Source of the DNA: Pavlovales sp. CCMP2436
Lineage: Eukaryota > Haptophyta > Pavlovophyceae > Pavlovales
Assembly (NCBI GenBank): GCA_026770615.1
Contig: MU631719.1
Location: 89,181 to 99,475, forward strand
Reading direction: 5' to 3'
Length of the DNA stretch: 10,295 nucleotides
Below are positions 1 through 7,193 of the stretch, piece after piece (within the stretch, counting starts at the first letter, position 1; every line of letters begins with the position of its first letter). A program made the position numbers and the translations under genes. The notes beneath the pieces were generated by a model. The model was not told the DNA's origin. It ran no database searches and saw only the letters and a list, made by a program, of their open reading frames with translations.

Positions 1-59
1 CACACACACCACGCACACACACACACACCCACACGCATACATACACACACACACACACC
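1..59. repeat. CA dinucleotide microsatellite (imperfect)
   Basis: The window opens inside a nearly pure CA run with a few interruptions (ACC, ACG, CATACATA). It is a simple-sequence tract of the kind common in eukaryotic intergenic DNA. Its true left end lies outside the window. Confidence 0.95.
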
Positions 60-330
60 GAGTTTGTCCTCGCTCCTTAACCCATGCGCCTCCCTTCCGT
101 CTCCCAGTTCAACACGACGGTGCGCGCGCTGATGTCAGGCTCGCTCACCATCCACACCGCGCCGCGAGGAGCTATCGCGCAAGGCATCAGCGCGTCCACG
201 CGCTCCCGAGCGGGCCCGAGCCCGCACCGGAGCGTTTTGGCTGAGACCCGTGGGTCCGGTGGAAACCTGTCAGGGGACGGACGTATTTCTAGATATTTAC
301 ACACATATAGGCACCTGCGCTAGTTGGGTT
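60..330. other. Small GC-rich island, possible gene fragment
   Basis: This stretch is much more GC-rich than the DNA to its right and stays open on both strands. On plus there is an ATG frame at 84-323 (79 residues, Arg/Ser-rich, no recognisable domain). On minus a frame is open over 77-304 but has no ATG at its start. Overlapping open frames are expected by chance in short GC-rich DNA, so neither is called as a gene. The island could be an exon or a remnant of a mobile element. Confidence 0.3.
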
Positions 331-358
331 GCCAGTAGTAACGGCTGGCGTTTCGTCT

Positions 359-533
359 CTCCGGCATGCAGCTCGTGCTTTGTAGATTAAATTACGGATA
401 AAGATATAACACTAGATATATAGTTAGATATAGATCTATACATACCTAATATATAGAAATAATTTAGAGATAAATAGACATATATATAGATCTAGATTTT
501 TTTTTTCTCCGGCTTGCAGATCGTACTCTGTCG
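359..533 (+). repeat. Degenerate direct repeat flanking AT-rich DNA
   Basis: The segment at 359-385, beginning CTCCGGCATGCAG, recurs at 507-533 as CTCCGGCTTGCAG with about six mismatches over 27 bases. Between them, 386-506 is a very AT-rich, AGATATA-like simple-sequence stretch ending in a run of T at 497-506. From 534 to about 1020 I see no supported gene, only a short minus-strand frame at 492-734 that I do not accept and a perfect 12-bp palindrome CCGGCATGCCGG at 982-993. Confidence 0.5.
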
Positions 534-1047
534 CTCGTCAGCCACTGTCTCGTCGTTGCCGGCCAGGCAACGAACGGCGGGGACACTGAAGGTGGAAGCT
601 CTCTCGAATCCGGCACACGACATGCAGTCGCAGTCAGATCCAAAGGGTGGAACTGGATTCAAACAAGCCCATAGTACATAAAACGAAGATGCATGCGCAG
701 GGGCGACTAGAATAGCGAACCACTTCATTCGCATATTCCTTTAGTTACTGAGAACCAGTGCAATTTAGGCGTGGAAACATATGCAGGAGCAGCCCATTGA
801 ATTTAACAATACAGCATTCAACTATTTTATGCCAGAGGCAAGTCTAATCGATGCAAAAAGTATAATATACTTGCTTCTAATTTATGTCTTGTATATTTAT
901 GTTCCTTTGGGCATCGCCCTCAGATAAACATCTTAGTATTTTACTTACACACTTATTTTTTGTACATGCACAATACGATCACCGGCATGCCGGCCACCAC
1001 AGTACGCGCTCATCTCCTCGCGTTACAATGGCCAGCCTTCCGGGGCC

Positions 1048-2316
1048 TCATGGCAGGCCTTGCGCGAAGTGCAACAAGTCCAGGACCGCCGCGTCCTCGC
1101 TAGCCGGAGCGTTCTGCTCGTCGGCGGAAGCCGGTGCGCCGTCCGCATTTTCCGACCCCTCGCCGTTGTGCTTGCGCCGCCTGTGCGTTTTGAGGTTGCC
1201 CGCTTGCGCGGCCCGGTAATCGCAGCCGGGCGTGTCGCACGCGTAAGGGCGCTCGCCGCTGTGCGTGCGCGCGTGCGTCTCGAGATCGCCCGCCTGCGTA
1301 GCCCGGTACTCGCACCCTGGTTCATTGCATGCGTACGGCCGCTCGGCAGTGGCGGTGTGCGTGCGCTTGTGCTTGTTGAGGCTGCCGGCGGTTGTGGATT
1401 TAAATTCGCAGCAGGGCTCGTCGCACTCGTACAACTCACCCGTGTGCGAGCGCTTGTGCGCCTTGAGCGAGCCTGCCGAGATGGCCTTGTACTCGCAGCC
1501 GGGAGCGTCGCAAACGAAGGGCCGCTCGCCGCTGTGCCGGCGCCGCTTGTGCGAGTCGAGGCTGCCTGCCTGCGTGGCGCTGTATTCGCACCCCGGTTCG
1601 TCGCAGATGTACGGGCGCTCGCCGGTGTGCGTGCGCTTGTGCCGCTCCAGCTGGCCCGCCTGAGTAGCTCTGTACTCACAGTCGGGCTCATCGCACGCGT
1701 AAGGTCGTTCGCCGGTGTGCGTGCGTTTGTGCGCCTTGAGGTGGCTCGTCGTCGTTGCCCGGTACTCGCAGCCCGCCTCGTCGCAGGCGTAGGGACGCTC
1801 GCCCGTGTGCGTGCGCATGTGCGCCTCGAGGTTGACCGCTCGAGTGGCCCGATACTCACACTCGGGTTCGTCGCAAACGTGCGGCCGGTCGCCGCCATTG
1901 CCGCCGTGCGTGCGCTTGTGCCGCTTGAGGGTGCCCGCCCGAGTGGCCGTGTACTCGCACCCCGGGTCGTCGCACGGGAAGCGCCGCTTATCGCCAGGTA
2001 GCGATGGCACGGCCGCCGCCTCCGAATCGATGTCACCCACGCCCCCGATGAGCGTGCAGTACTCTGCGGGCCCGAGCGCGTGCGCGCAGCCGCGGCGGGC
2101 GCACATGTGCTGCGTGCCGTCTCCGCCGTGCGTGCCCGGCACGGCAGCCGGCACGGCGCCCCAAAACAGAAAGGGCGGCTGACTTATCATGCCCCCCGGC
2201 GTGCCGATAGGCGTCTGGATTGACACACCACCCCGCGCCCGCATCGCGCCGCCCCGCGCGGCGAGCGCTGCGACCGGCGCCCCTGTCTGGTAGGTCCTGG
2301 GCAGGCCCGCTGCCAT
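1048..2316 (-). CDS. C2H2 zinc-finger protein, nine fingers
   Basis: The protein has 422 residues. About 110 Gly/Ala/Pro-rich residues lead into nine C2H2 fingers at residues 113-383. A short acidic tail ends in a hydrophobic segment. Each finger follows C-x4-C-x12-H-x3-H, except fingers 5 and 9, which have H-x4-H. Most linkers are TGERP or SGERP. The first (about ten residues), the sixth (shortened TGEL) and the seventh (TATAERP) are irregular. The usual core Phe is replaced by Ala or similar, with a Tyr or Phe two residues after the second Cys. The contact positions vary from finger to finger, which fits sequence-specific nucleic-acid binding, so a nuclear transcription-factor-like role is likely. 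The ATG has a good context (GCCACCGGCATGG) and an in-frame TAA lies at 2332-2334, so the start is well supported unless an upstream exon is spliced on. No introns are needed. The target and process regulated cannot be inferred. Confidence 0.9.
   Translation of the reverse strand: MAAGLPRTYQTGAPVAALAARGGAMRARGGVSIQTPIGTPGGMISQPPFLFWGAVPAAVPGTHGGDGTQHMCARRGCAHALGPAEYCTLIGGVGDIDSEAAAVPSLPGDKRRFPCDDPGCEYTATRAGTLKRHKRTHGGNGGDRPHVCDEPECEYRATRAVNLEAHMRTHTGERPYACDEAGCEYRATTTSHLKAHKRTHTGERPYACDEPDCEYRATQAGQLERHKRTHTGERPYICDEPGCEYSATQAGSLDSHKRRRHSGERPFVCDAPGCEYKAISAGSLKAHKRSHTGELYECDEPCCEFKSTTAGSLNKHKRTHTATAERPYACNEPGCEYRATQAGDLETHARTHSGERPYACDTPGCDYRAAQAGNLKTHRRRKHNGEGSENADGAPASADEQNAPASEDAAVLDLLHFAQGLP
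1168..1980 (-). repeat. Zinc-finger coding tandem repeat, about 84-bp period
   Basis: The nine fingers are encoded by units of about 84 bases, diverged but easily aligned in DNA by the recurring GTGTGCGTGCGCTTGTG and CCCGGTACTCGCA themes on the plus strand. The repeat keeps several other frames open on both strands over 1023-2036. Those frames are by-products of the repeat and its GC bias and are not separate genes. Confidence 0.85.
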
Positions 2317-2760
2317 GCCGGTGGCCGCTGGTTATGCAAAGACGGTCGCTATGCGCTCGACCGTCAGAGGCCTTGGCCACTGCGCTGCCCCGGAGCCGTC
2401 GCCACTGCTCCGAGTCGTGGCGCGGTCGTTTCCCAACAGCCGTCTCGGAGTAGACACCCCACGCACGACGACGCGACGACGATGGGCGCGCTCAATTTCT
2501 TCGATTTTCAGCATGGTAGGTTTTGCGCAGCGGCGGCGCGATGCAACGACGAGCAAGGATCGTGGCGGATAGACGACGCGGGGAGTAAGATAGCACCACA
2601 TGAGACGACCGATGCGCTGACCCTCCCATGTCATGCCCGTACGCCTTCTGGCTGCACGTCGGGGGACGTTGAAAGAACTATTATTAACAAAAGGTATGCC
2701 AGGACTAACGTCTGACGTCGACCAAGTCAGTGAGTGAACAACACCTGTTGAACCATGCTG
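2317..2760 (-). other. Leader region of the zinc-finger gene
   Basis: This GC-rich DNA lies immediately upstream of the zinc-finger start. It contains an ATG-initiated 100-codon minus-strand frame (2634 to 2332) in the same frame as the zinc-finger gene, ending at TAA five codons before its ATG. The predicted peptide is Arg-rich with no known domain. It may be transcribed leader, an upstream ORF, or an exon joined by splicing past the TAA. The sequence does not decide between these. Confidence 0.35.
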
Positions 2761-2766
2761 AGCCGC

Positions 2767-2772
2767 TATATA
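2767..2772 (-). promoter_or_regulatory. TATA-like hexamer upstream of zinc-finger gene
   Basis: A TATATA hexamer on the minus strand lies about 450 bases upstream of the zinc-finger ATG, at the left edge of an AT-rich stretch and beside an eight-base A run (plus strand). It sits where a promoter for a gene with a long leader could be. However, such hexamers are frequent in AT-rich DNA and nothing else supports it. Confidence 0.15.
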
Positions 2773-2830
2773 TGTATTAAAAAAAAGGGGACGCTGACCC
2801 TGCGTTGCTTTTTAATTTTCGCTTTCGCGC

Positions 2831-3096
2831 GGCTTTGGCCGCTGAGTCCGGGTCAGTTAATCTGTCTCCGTCGACCCGCAAGGCACACAGGCGTCGTGAG
2901 GATAGGAATTATATCCGGGCGCCGAGGCGCTGTCCGGCTTCTCTCCTATTTAAAAATAAGGGTGTTAGCTCGTGACTTGTTATCAAACAGCTCCCAAGCC
3001 GATGTTCGAGCTCAAGCCGACGCTCGCACGTGCGCAGGCCTTCAGAGTTTACAAGCAGTGCCGGCTTTGGCCGCTGAGTCCGGATCAGTTAATCCG
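2831..3096 (+). repeat. 34-bp direct repeat pair
   Basis: The 34-base segment at 2831-2864 (beginning GGCTTTGGCCGCTGAGTCCG) recurs at 3063-3096 with two mismatches, offset by 232 bases in the same orientation. The core CTGAGTCCGGATCAGT resembles the minus strand of 6952-6967 with one indel. The unit is GC-rich within AT-rich surroundings. No gene is supported here. An imperfect 18-bp tandem (CAAGCCGA...) lies between the copies at 2995-3030. Confidence 0.75.
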
Positions 3097-3160
3097 GTCA
3101 AGAATTATTAGTAATTTTACACATCATAGTTTTCATTTGTTGTCGACGAAAGCTATATGA

Positions 3161-3270
3161 TGCAAGCTAGGTGCGAATCCCTTGCCGCCGTCTCATGGCT
3201 TGCAATGTCATCAGCCGGCGTATTTGTAAGCGCGTGGCGGCCGGGGATCGAACCACTGCGAGCTATTCTG
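3161..3270. other. tRNA-like fragments in inverted orientation
   Basis: On the minus strand, TAGCTCGCAGTGGTTCGATC (3265 down to 3246) combines a D-arm/A-box-like TAGCTC..AGTGG with a T-arm/B-box GGTTCGATCC, with nothing between them. On plus, 3170-3181 reads GGTGCGAATCCC, also T-arm-like. The two T-arm-like pieces with their GCCGCC flanks form an inverted pair (3170-3189 and 3236-3254). No acceptor stem or anticodon arm can be folded, so this is not a functional tRNA gene. It may be a tRNA pseudogene or a SINE relic. Confidence 0.3.
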
Positions 3271-4065
3271 CGAGAGTATAGTATAGTATCAAGGTTATCG
3301 ACAAACTAATAGATAAGACCCACGCATCCCGTCGCCGCACTCTGTAACAGCGACGAGGCCCGTATGCGTAGTCGTTCGGTCATGCACCCTGGTCGTCAAA
3401 CGTATACTACGTTTTCTGCGCGCTTGACCGCCAGCTCGAATGCCGCGTCCATCGACTCGCCGGGCGACGCTTCCTGCAGCTTCCCGCAGAACTAGCGCAG
3501 CCTATCTGAGGCTGAGCCGACGTTGGATACAAAGCTATCGTATATTGCCGGATTCCCCGTATACAATTATATCTTCTTTATTCCGCGAGTCCTCTCATCG
3601 TCGTTATTGGTTTACAACGACGTCACTTTTGCAATTGTATCCACATTGACAGGCGGCGCATCGTGAGCTGCATCGTCGTATGGCAACCAGTCGAGCACAC
3701 ACACAGTGTAGCCATCTCTATCAAGGCTGATTGCTGCTCAGGGGGGCTGAGCGCCCCCTCCCACTGCAGATTATGAAAGCCACATCCCTCAACGCCTTGG
3801 GCTATTAGCTTGCGGGTGTTTTGAAGGGTCAAACTAACTAACTATCCTCCATATTAATCTTTATTAAGACACTTTCCAGCATCTTGCGCATTGGGCTTTG
3901 CATAGCGCGCCTAATTTTAGCGGCAAAAATAACTCCTCATACTGTGCTAGCCAAGCGCCAGCTTAAATTCTTTTCTACTTTCAGTATTATTACTCACTTG
4001 CAAAATTGTCGGTATTGCTATGAACCGACGACAATGACACAACGAGCGGAATATAAATAGCAGCA
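3271..4065. other. Intergenic region without supported genes
   Basis: This stretch has mixed composition, with short frames in several directions that lack any domain or composition signal. Visible structures are a hairpin at 3740-3759 (AGGGGG/CCCCCT outer stem, GC/GC inner stem, one bulged base, TGA loop) and a weaker inverted repeat at 4006-4034 (TTGTCGGT against ACCGACGACAA). Confidence 0.6.
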
Positions 4066-4219
<154 letters not shown>

Positions 4220-4275
4220 TAGACGATGGGCGACGCAGCGCTCAGACCAGCACAACATTCAGAACTGTTAGACGC

Positions 4276-4319
4276 CATCTTGAATCCCTATCAGAAACAT
4301 CTTGAATCCCTATCATAAA
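4276..4319 (+). repeat. 22-bp tandem duplication
   Basis: Two adjacent 22-base units both begin CATCTTGAATCCCTATCA and differ at one position (GAAA versus TAAA at the end). They sit 60 bases right of the AT microsatellite and look like a recent local duplication. Confidence 0.9.
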
Positions 4320-4360
4320 TATAATTATATTAGTACATACATAAAAATCGGCTCAGCAGC

Positions 4361-4376
4361 GTGCGACAGGAGGCGT
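4361..4376 (+). repeat. Dispersed repeat copy 1 (16-bp identical core)
   Basis: GTGCGACAGGAGGCGT here is identical to 5768-5783. Both copies are preceded within a few bases by CAGCAG and followed 8-12 bases later by CACAGG. Chance identity of 16 bases within 10 kb is unlikely, so this is probably a fragment of a dispersed repeat. This copy lies just downstream of the stop of the 4410 gene. Confidence 0.55.
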
Positions 4377-4409
4377 TCACTCACAGGCTTGATTGATCGA
4401 CATCTGATA

Positions 4410-5135
4410 TCAGTGCGTGTCGGGGTGCTGGCGGTGTAGCCTGCAGGCCACAAGGTATTCTGCGTAGGCAATCTCAGGTCGGTAGAGCACAATCTGCCGC
4501 CCCCCCGCCATCGCCTGCATGCCCGCAGCGACGTCGGCCGGCTGAGCGCTGGTGGTGCGTGCGACGTCGCTTGGCGGCTGCTGCGGTGGCTGAGCAAGCA
4601 TCGAATGATAGCGCAGCTCAACCGGACTCTCACTCACGCTGGAGAGCCCGAGCGTTCGGGATGCAGCCTCGAGCGGCACCCGCGCAAGCGCGCGCCGTCC
4701 GACCCTGGGCCCGTAAATAGGACTGTTTCGGTTGAGGTCCGAGCCCGAAACTCCGTCCGAGTCCGAGAGACCGTTCAGACCTCCTCCCGGACTCTGGACC
4801 CGGACAGTGGCGCCCAGGGCCACGCGAGCGAGCACAAGGTACCGGACTCGGTCCGGCTGGTGGCCGCCCGGCCAAAGCGCGGCCGTTACGGCCTGCACAG
4901 CGCCGGCTTGCATCGGCTGTAGAGACTGGCTGCCGCTCTCCGCAACAGAGGCAAAGCCACCCGCCCCGAATTCAGACCCGGGTTGAGACTGGCTCCCCGA
5001 CTCAGCCGCTTCAGCCTTCACGGCATCGTCCGCCCCGGACTGCCCCCCGGATTCCCCTCCGGACTTCGGCTGGCATCCGGACTTGCTCACGACTCCGTTT
5101 CCTGTTTCGTCAGCAGCCGTTCCCGCCTCCGCCAT
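4410..5135 (-). CDS. Hypothetical Ser/Gly/Gln-rich protein
   Basis: The frame ends with TGA at 4410-4412 and is open without a stop back to about 5402. The first in-frame ATG is at 5133-5135, giving 241 residues. Upstream of it the frame still reads as plausible protein (SGEIGSFDPPGVYFAEFVAD), so the true 5' end may be an exon boundary upstream. The N-terminal part is acidic and Ala-rich. A tract rich in SGGxSG, ESGSQ and related motifs follows. The C-terminal 70 residues are Gln/Ala/Pro-rich and end in an aromatic segment (IVLYRPEIAYAEYLVACRLH). There is no signal peptide or transmembrane helix and I recognise no domain. A long open frame in GC-rich DNA can arise by chance. The AT-rich flanks and island-like composition favour a real gene only weakly. 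Confidence 0.4.
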   Translation of the reverse strand: MAEAGTAADETGNGVVSKSGCQPKSGGESGGQSGADDAVKAEAAESGSQSQPGSEFGAGGFASVAESGSQSLQPMQAGAVQAVTAALWPGGHQPDRVRYLVLARVALGATVRVQSPGGGLNGLSDSDGVSGSDLNRNSPIYGPRVGRRALARVPLEAASRTLGLSSVSESPVELRYHSMLAQPPQQPPSDVARTTSAQPADVAAGMQAMAGGRQIVLYRPEIAYAEYLVACRLHRQHPDTH

Positions 5136-5604
5136 GTCGTGCGCAGCGGCGTCCGCCACGAACTCGGCGAAGTACACACCGGGCGGGTCGAAACTGCCAA
5201 TCTCACCGGACTCCGGTGGATTTTTGGACTGCAGCTGGCTTCTGGGCTCAGTTGGCGGCAGAGCGGCAAGCCAGACGCCGACTCTCTCTCCGCACTGCCC
5301 TCCCTTGTTATCGTGGTTCTTATATATATTATTATGATGTACATGTCCATTATGAGCATAATAATAACAAAAAACAATGCCAATGAGTATGTATGCTTCT
5401 AATTATAATTATATTCTACTGTAATTATCACCTGCATCATTAAAGTTTTTATTGTTTTATTGTTATTATTATTACCTCCCTAAGAACCCATGAGCGCGGA
5501 GAGAGGGGAGGGCTGAGACGGGGACGCCGTGCCACGCCCAGACCTAAGCATAAGGCAGGGGTAAAGGGGTTGAGTTAGGCTGCAGCTTAGGGCAATAGTG
5601 AAAT

Positions 5605-5675
5605 ATTTGTATTCGGAATACAAATGACGTCTGCAGACTTGTTCCAATTTATATATATTTCATGCAGACTTGGTC
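5605..5675. repeat. Hairpin, palindrome and direct-repeat cluster
   Basis: Positions 5605-5625 form a perfect hairpin (ATTTGTATT, loop CGG, AATACAAAT). Three bases on, 5629-5638 is a perfect 10-bp palindrome GTCTGCAGAC. TGCAGACTTGTTC at 5632-5644 recurs as TGCAGACTTGGTC at 5663-5675. The structures are certain. A function (MITE end, protein-binding site, or chance) is unknown. Confidence 0.75.
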
Positions 5676-5767
5676 ATGGCGGAGACACAATCTGAATTTA
5701 TTGCACAGCAATGAAGAAATGCACCATCCATTAATATAGGAATGTTGTAAGAGACGCAGCAGTGAGT

Positions 5768-5783
5768 GTGCGACAGGAGGCGT
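5768..5783 (+). repeat. Dispersed repeat copy 2 (16-bp identical core)
   Basis: This is the second copy of the 16-base core found at 4361-4376, in the same orientation, with partly conserved flanks (CAGCAG upstream, CACAGG downstream). Confidence 0.55.
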
Positions 5784-6294
5784 AGCTCATGGCACAGGTG
5801 TGGTCAAGAAGAGACAGCAATCAAAGATGAAGTGTCGATACATCAGGCAAAGATAGATTATAAATCAATCGGAAAGTGGCGACGGGGTGAAGTGTACATA
5901 TGTATTTATATGAGTATTATATTATTACATGTACGGCAGCAGTGGTGTGTATCTTACTAAAAGGGATTCAAGCTATGGCATCTAGCTGGCTGTCTTGGAA
6001 GTATACAGGGGGTCTCGGGAAGTATAAAACCGCAACGTTAATAAACTTAGCCTTTTGTTGTTGCCTTTCAATAATTAGTTAAGCAAAACTGTAATCATTG
6101 GTTGTATGTAATTTGCTTAGAAACTGAACTTCAGTCTCAATATCGCCCTTCTTATTGCCCGCGACCCCCTGCTCATTGTTGAGATCGAAGCTTATTGGCC
6201 TGGAGCATTACCTCATTAGCTGAGTTCGAGCGGAGACCCCCCGAAAGCGCGGCTGCTGCGGCGGCGGCGGCGGGTCCTGTAAATTGTACACGAA

Positions 6295-6313
6295 GGGAGG
6301 GAGGGGGGGCGGG
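6295..6313 (+). other. G-quadruplex motif
   Basis: GGGAGGGAGGGGGGGCGGG satisfies the canonical four-G-run rule with one-base loops. It lies about 80 bases downstream of the stop of the minus-strand 6393 gene, so on that transcript it appears as a C-rich tract. Confidence 0.7.
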
Positions 6314-6392
6314 TCGTTTTACCACCTGTCAAATAAGCTAAGGTGCATGTGAAAAGAGGAGTGGGCACTGGACATGGCAGGGCTAGCGTCCA

Positions 6393-7158
6393 TCACGCAC
6401 CGAGCTGCGTCGCGAGGGTCAGCTTAGGCTGGCTGAACCCCCTGTTCCTTAAGACGGCAAGCTCGTAGCTCAGGTTGCGTCGCACCGCATCAAACTGCTG
6501 CAAGAGAGAGGGATGCTGGATACGCCAGGCGGCGAGTAGCTCAAAATCACCAGGGGATCCGGGAACATTCGGTGGGCTCGGGCTCGGGAGTGGAGGTGGG
6601 CAGAAGATTGGGATTTGGTTGGGAATTGGGTCGGCAGAGGAGGAGGACGGGCTTGGGCTCGCCGGGGCGGGCGCACCGGCGGCGGAGGCCAGTGCGACAG
6701 GGCTGGTAATTGGACGGGGAGGACTTGCACTGGTGGTGCCGGGACTGTCCCCCTCGGCACGGCTCGGGCTTGAAGAATCGGCGGTAGCAGGGCTGTTGGA
6801 AGACAGAAGTTTTTCAGAGAGGATTGTGCGCAACGCGCGGAGCGTGGCGGCCGAGGCCGCGGCAGCTGGAGTGGTCGAGAGCCAGTCCGACCGGGTGCCG
6901 GACTGAGGCAGGTTCCCGGACTGGCCACCGGAATGAGGCTGGCTCCGCACGCACTGTCCGGACTCAGAGGCTGCCGCTGCGCCAAGGCGGACCAGAACGA
7001 CTTGCGAGCAAGCTTGCCCGTTTGCGGCAGAGGCGGCTGCAGCGCCCGCACGTAGCCAGTGCACAGGCAGCGCCCCTGCGTAGCCGCCGACAGAGGAGCC
7101 GTAGCCGTAGTGAGCAGTGCCGCCGCCACTAAGGCGGCCTCCGTCCTCATCGCCGCCG
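6393..7158 (-). CDS. Probable 3' terminal exon, hypothetical Pro/Ser-rich protein
   Basis: One frame is open from about 7196 down to TGA at 6393-6395 and contains no ATG. It begins right after a strong splice acceptor (pyrimidine tract, then CAG at 7159-7161), so it reads best as a last exon carrying one base of a split codon and about 254 residues. The encoded protein starts Gly/Asp-rich (GGDEDGGRLSGGG, then HYGYGSSVGGYAG). It continues through an Ala-rich part, a Ser/Gly/Gln tract (SGGQSGNLPQSG) and a helical-looking segment (TLRALRTILSEKLL). A long Pro/Ser linker follows, and a charged C-terminus (FELLAAWRIQHPSLLQQFDA and on) closes it. I recognise no domain. An overlapping frame with an ATG at 7150 starts with a signal-peptide-like Ala/Leu stretch but then degenerates into Pro/Arg-rich sequence. 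I consider it the less likely coding frame. Confidence 0.45.
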
Positions 7159-7184
7159 CTGTGAGGGGGAGGGAAACGGGGTGA
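7159..7184 (-). promoter_or_regulatory. Candidate 3' splice site
   Basis: Read on minus, this is a pyrimidine-rich tract (CGTTTCCCTCCCCCT) ending in CACAG, a classic spliceosomal acceptor. A matching donor, GTGAGCC, begins at 7373 on the same strand and would give a 215-base phase-2 intron. Branch-like TGCTAAC occurs at about 7235-7241. The acceptor is convincing by eye, the donor less so. Confidence 0.5.
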
Positions 7185-7193
7185 TATGAAATG

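Larger units (their letters stand above)
5310..6392. other. AT-rich intergenic region
   Basis: I see no convincing gene here. Short plus-strand frames at 5766-5960 and 5900-6082 lack domain or composition support. The segment has TTATT-rich low complexity at about 5445-5475, a hairpin/palindrome cluster at 5605-5675, a repeat core at 5768-5783, a CGG-rich stretch near 6251-6274 and a G-quadruplex motif at 6295-6313. It would hold the 3' flank of the 6393 gene and the 5' flank of the 4410 gene, both on minus. Confidence 0.6.

Noticed and set aside
492..734. 80-codon minus-strand frame with a signal-peptide-like start and several Cys
   Set aside because: It begins with an ATG and MRMKWFAILVAP looks secretory. 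However, it is short, ends in the AT-rich low-complexity tract, and no domain or splice signal supports it.
1023..2036. Long minus-strand (337 codons) and plus-strand (1060-2001, 313 codons) open frames over the zinc-finger gene
   Set aside because: They lie wholly within the finger repeat. Their Arg/Thr/Ala or Val/Ala/Leu-rich products are frame-shifted shadows of an 84-bp GC-rich repeat.
3236..3310. Functional tRNA gene on the minus strand
   Set aside because: The B-box sequence is good, but no 7-bp acceptor stem, anticodon arm or paired T-stem can be formed in the flanking 75 bases.
6470..7150. 226-codon minus-strand frame with a signal-peptide-like N-terminus
   Set aside because: After about 30 residues it becomes Pro/Arg/Ser-rich without structure, while the overlapping frame ending at 6393 reads as coherent protein across the whole exon. 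It was kept only as an alternative.
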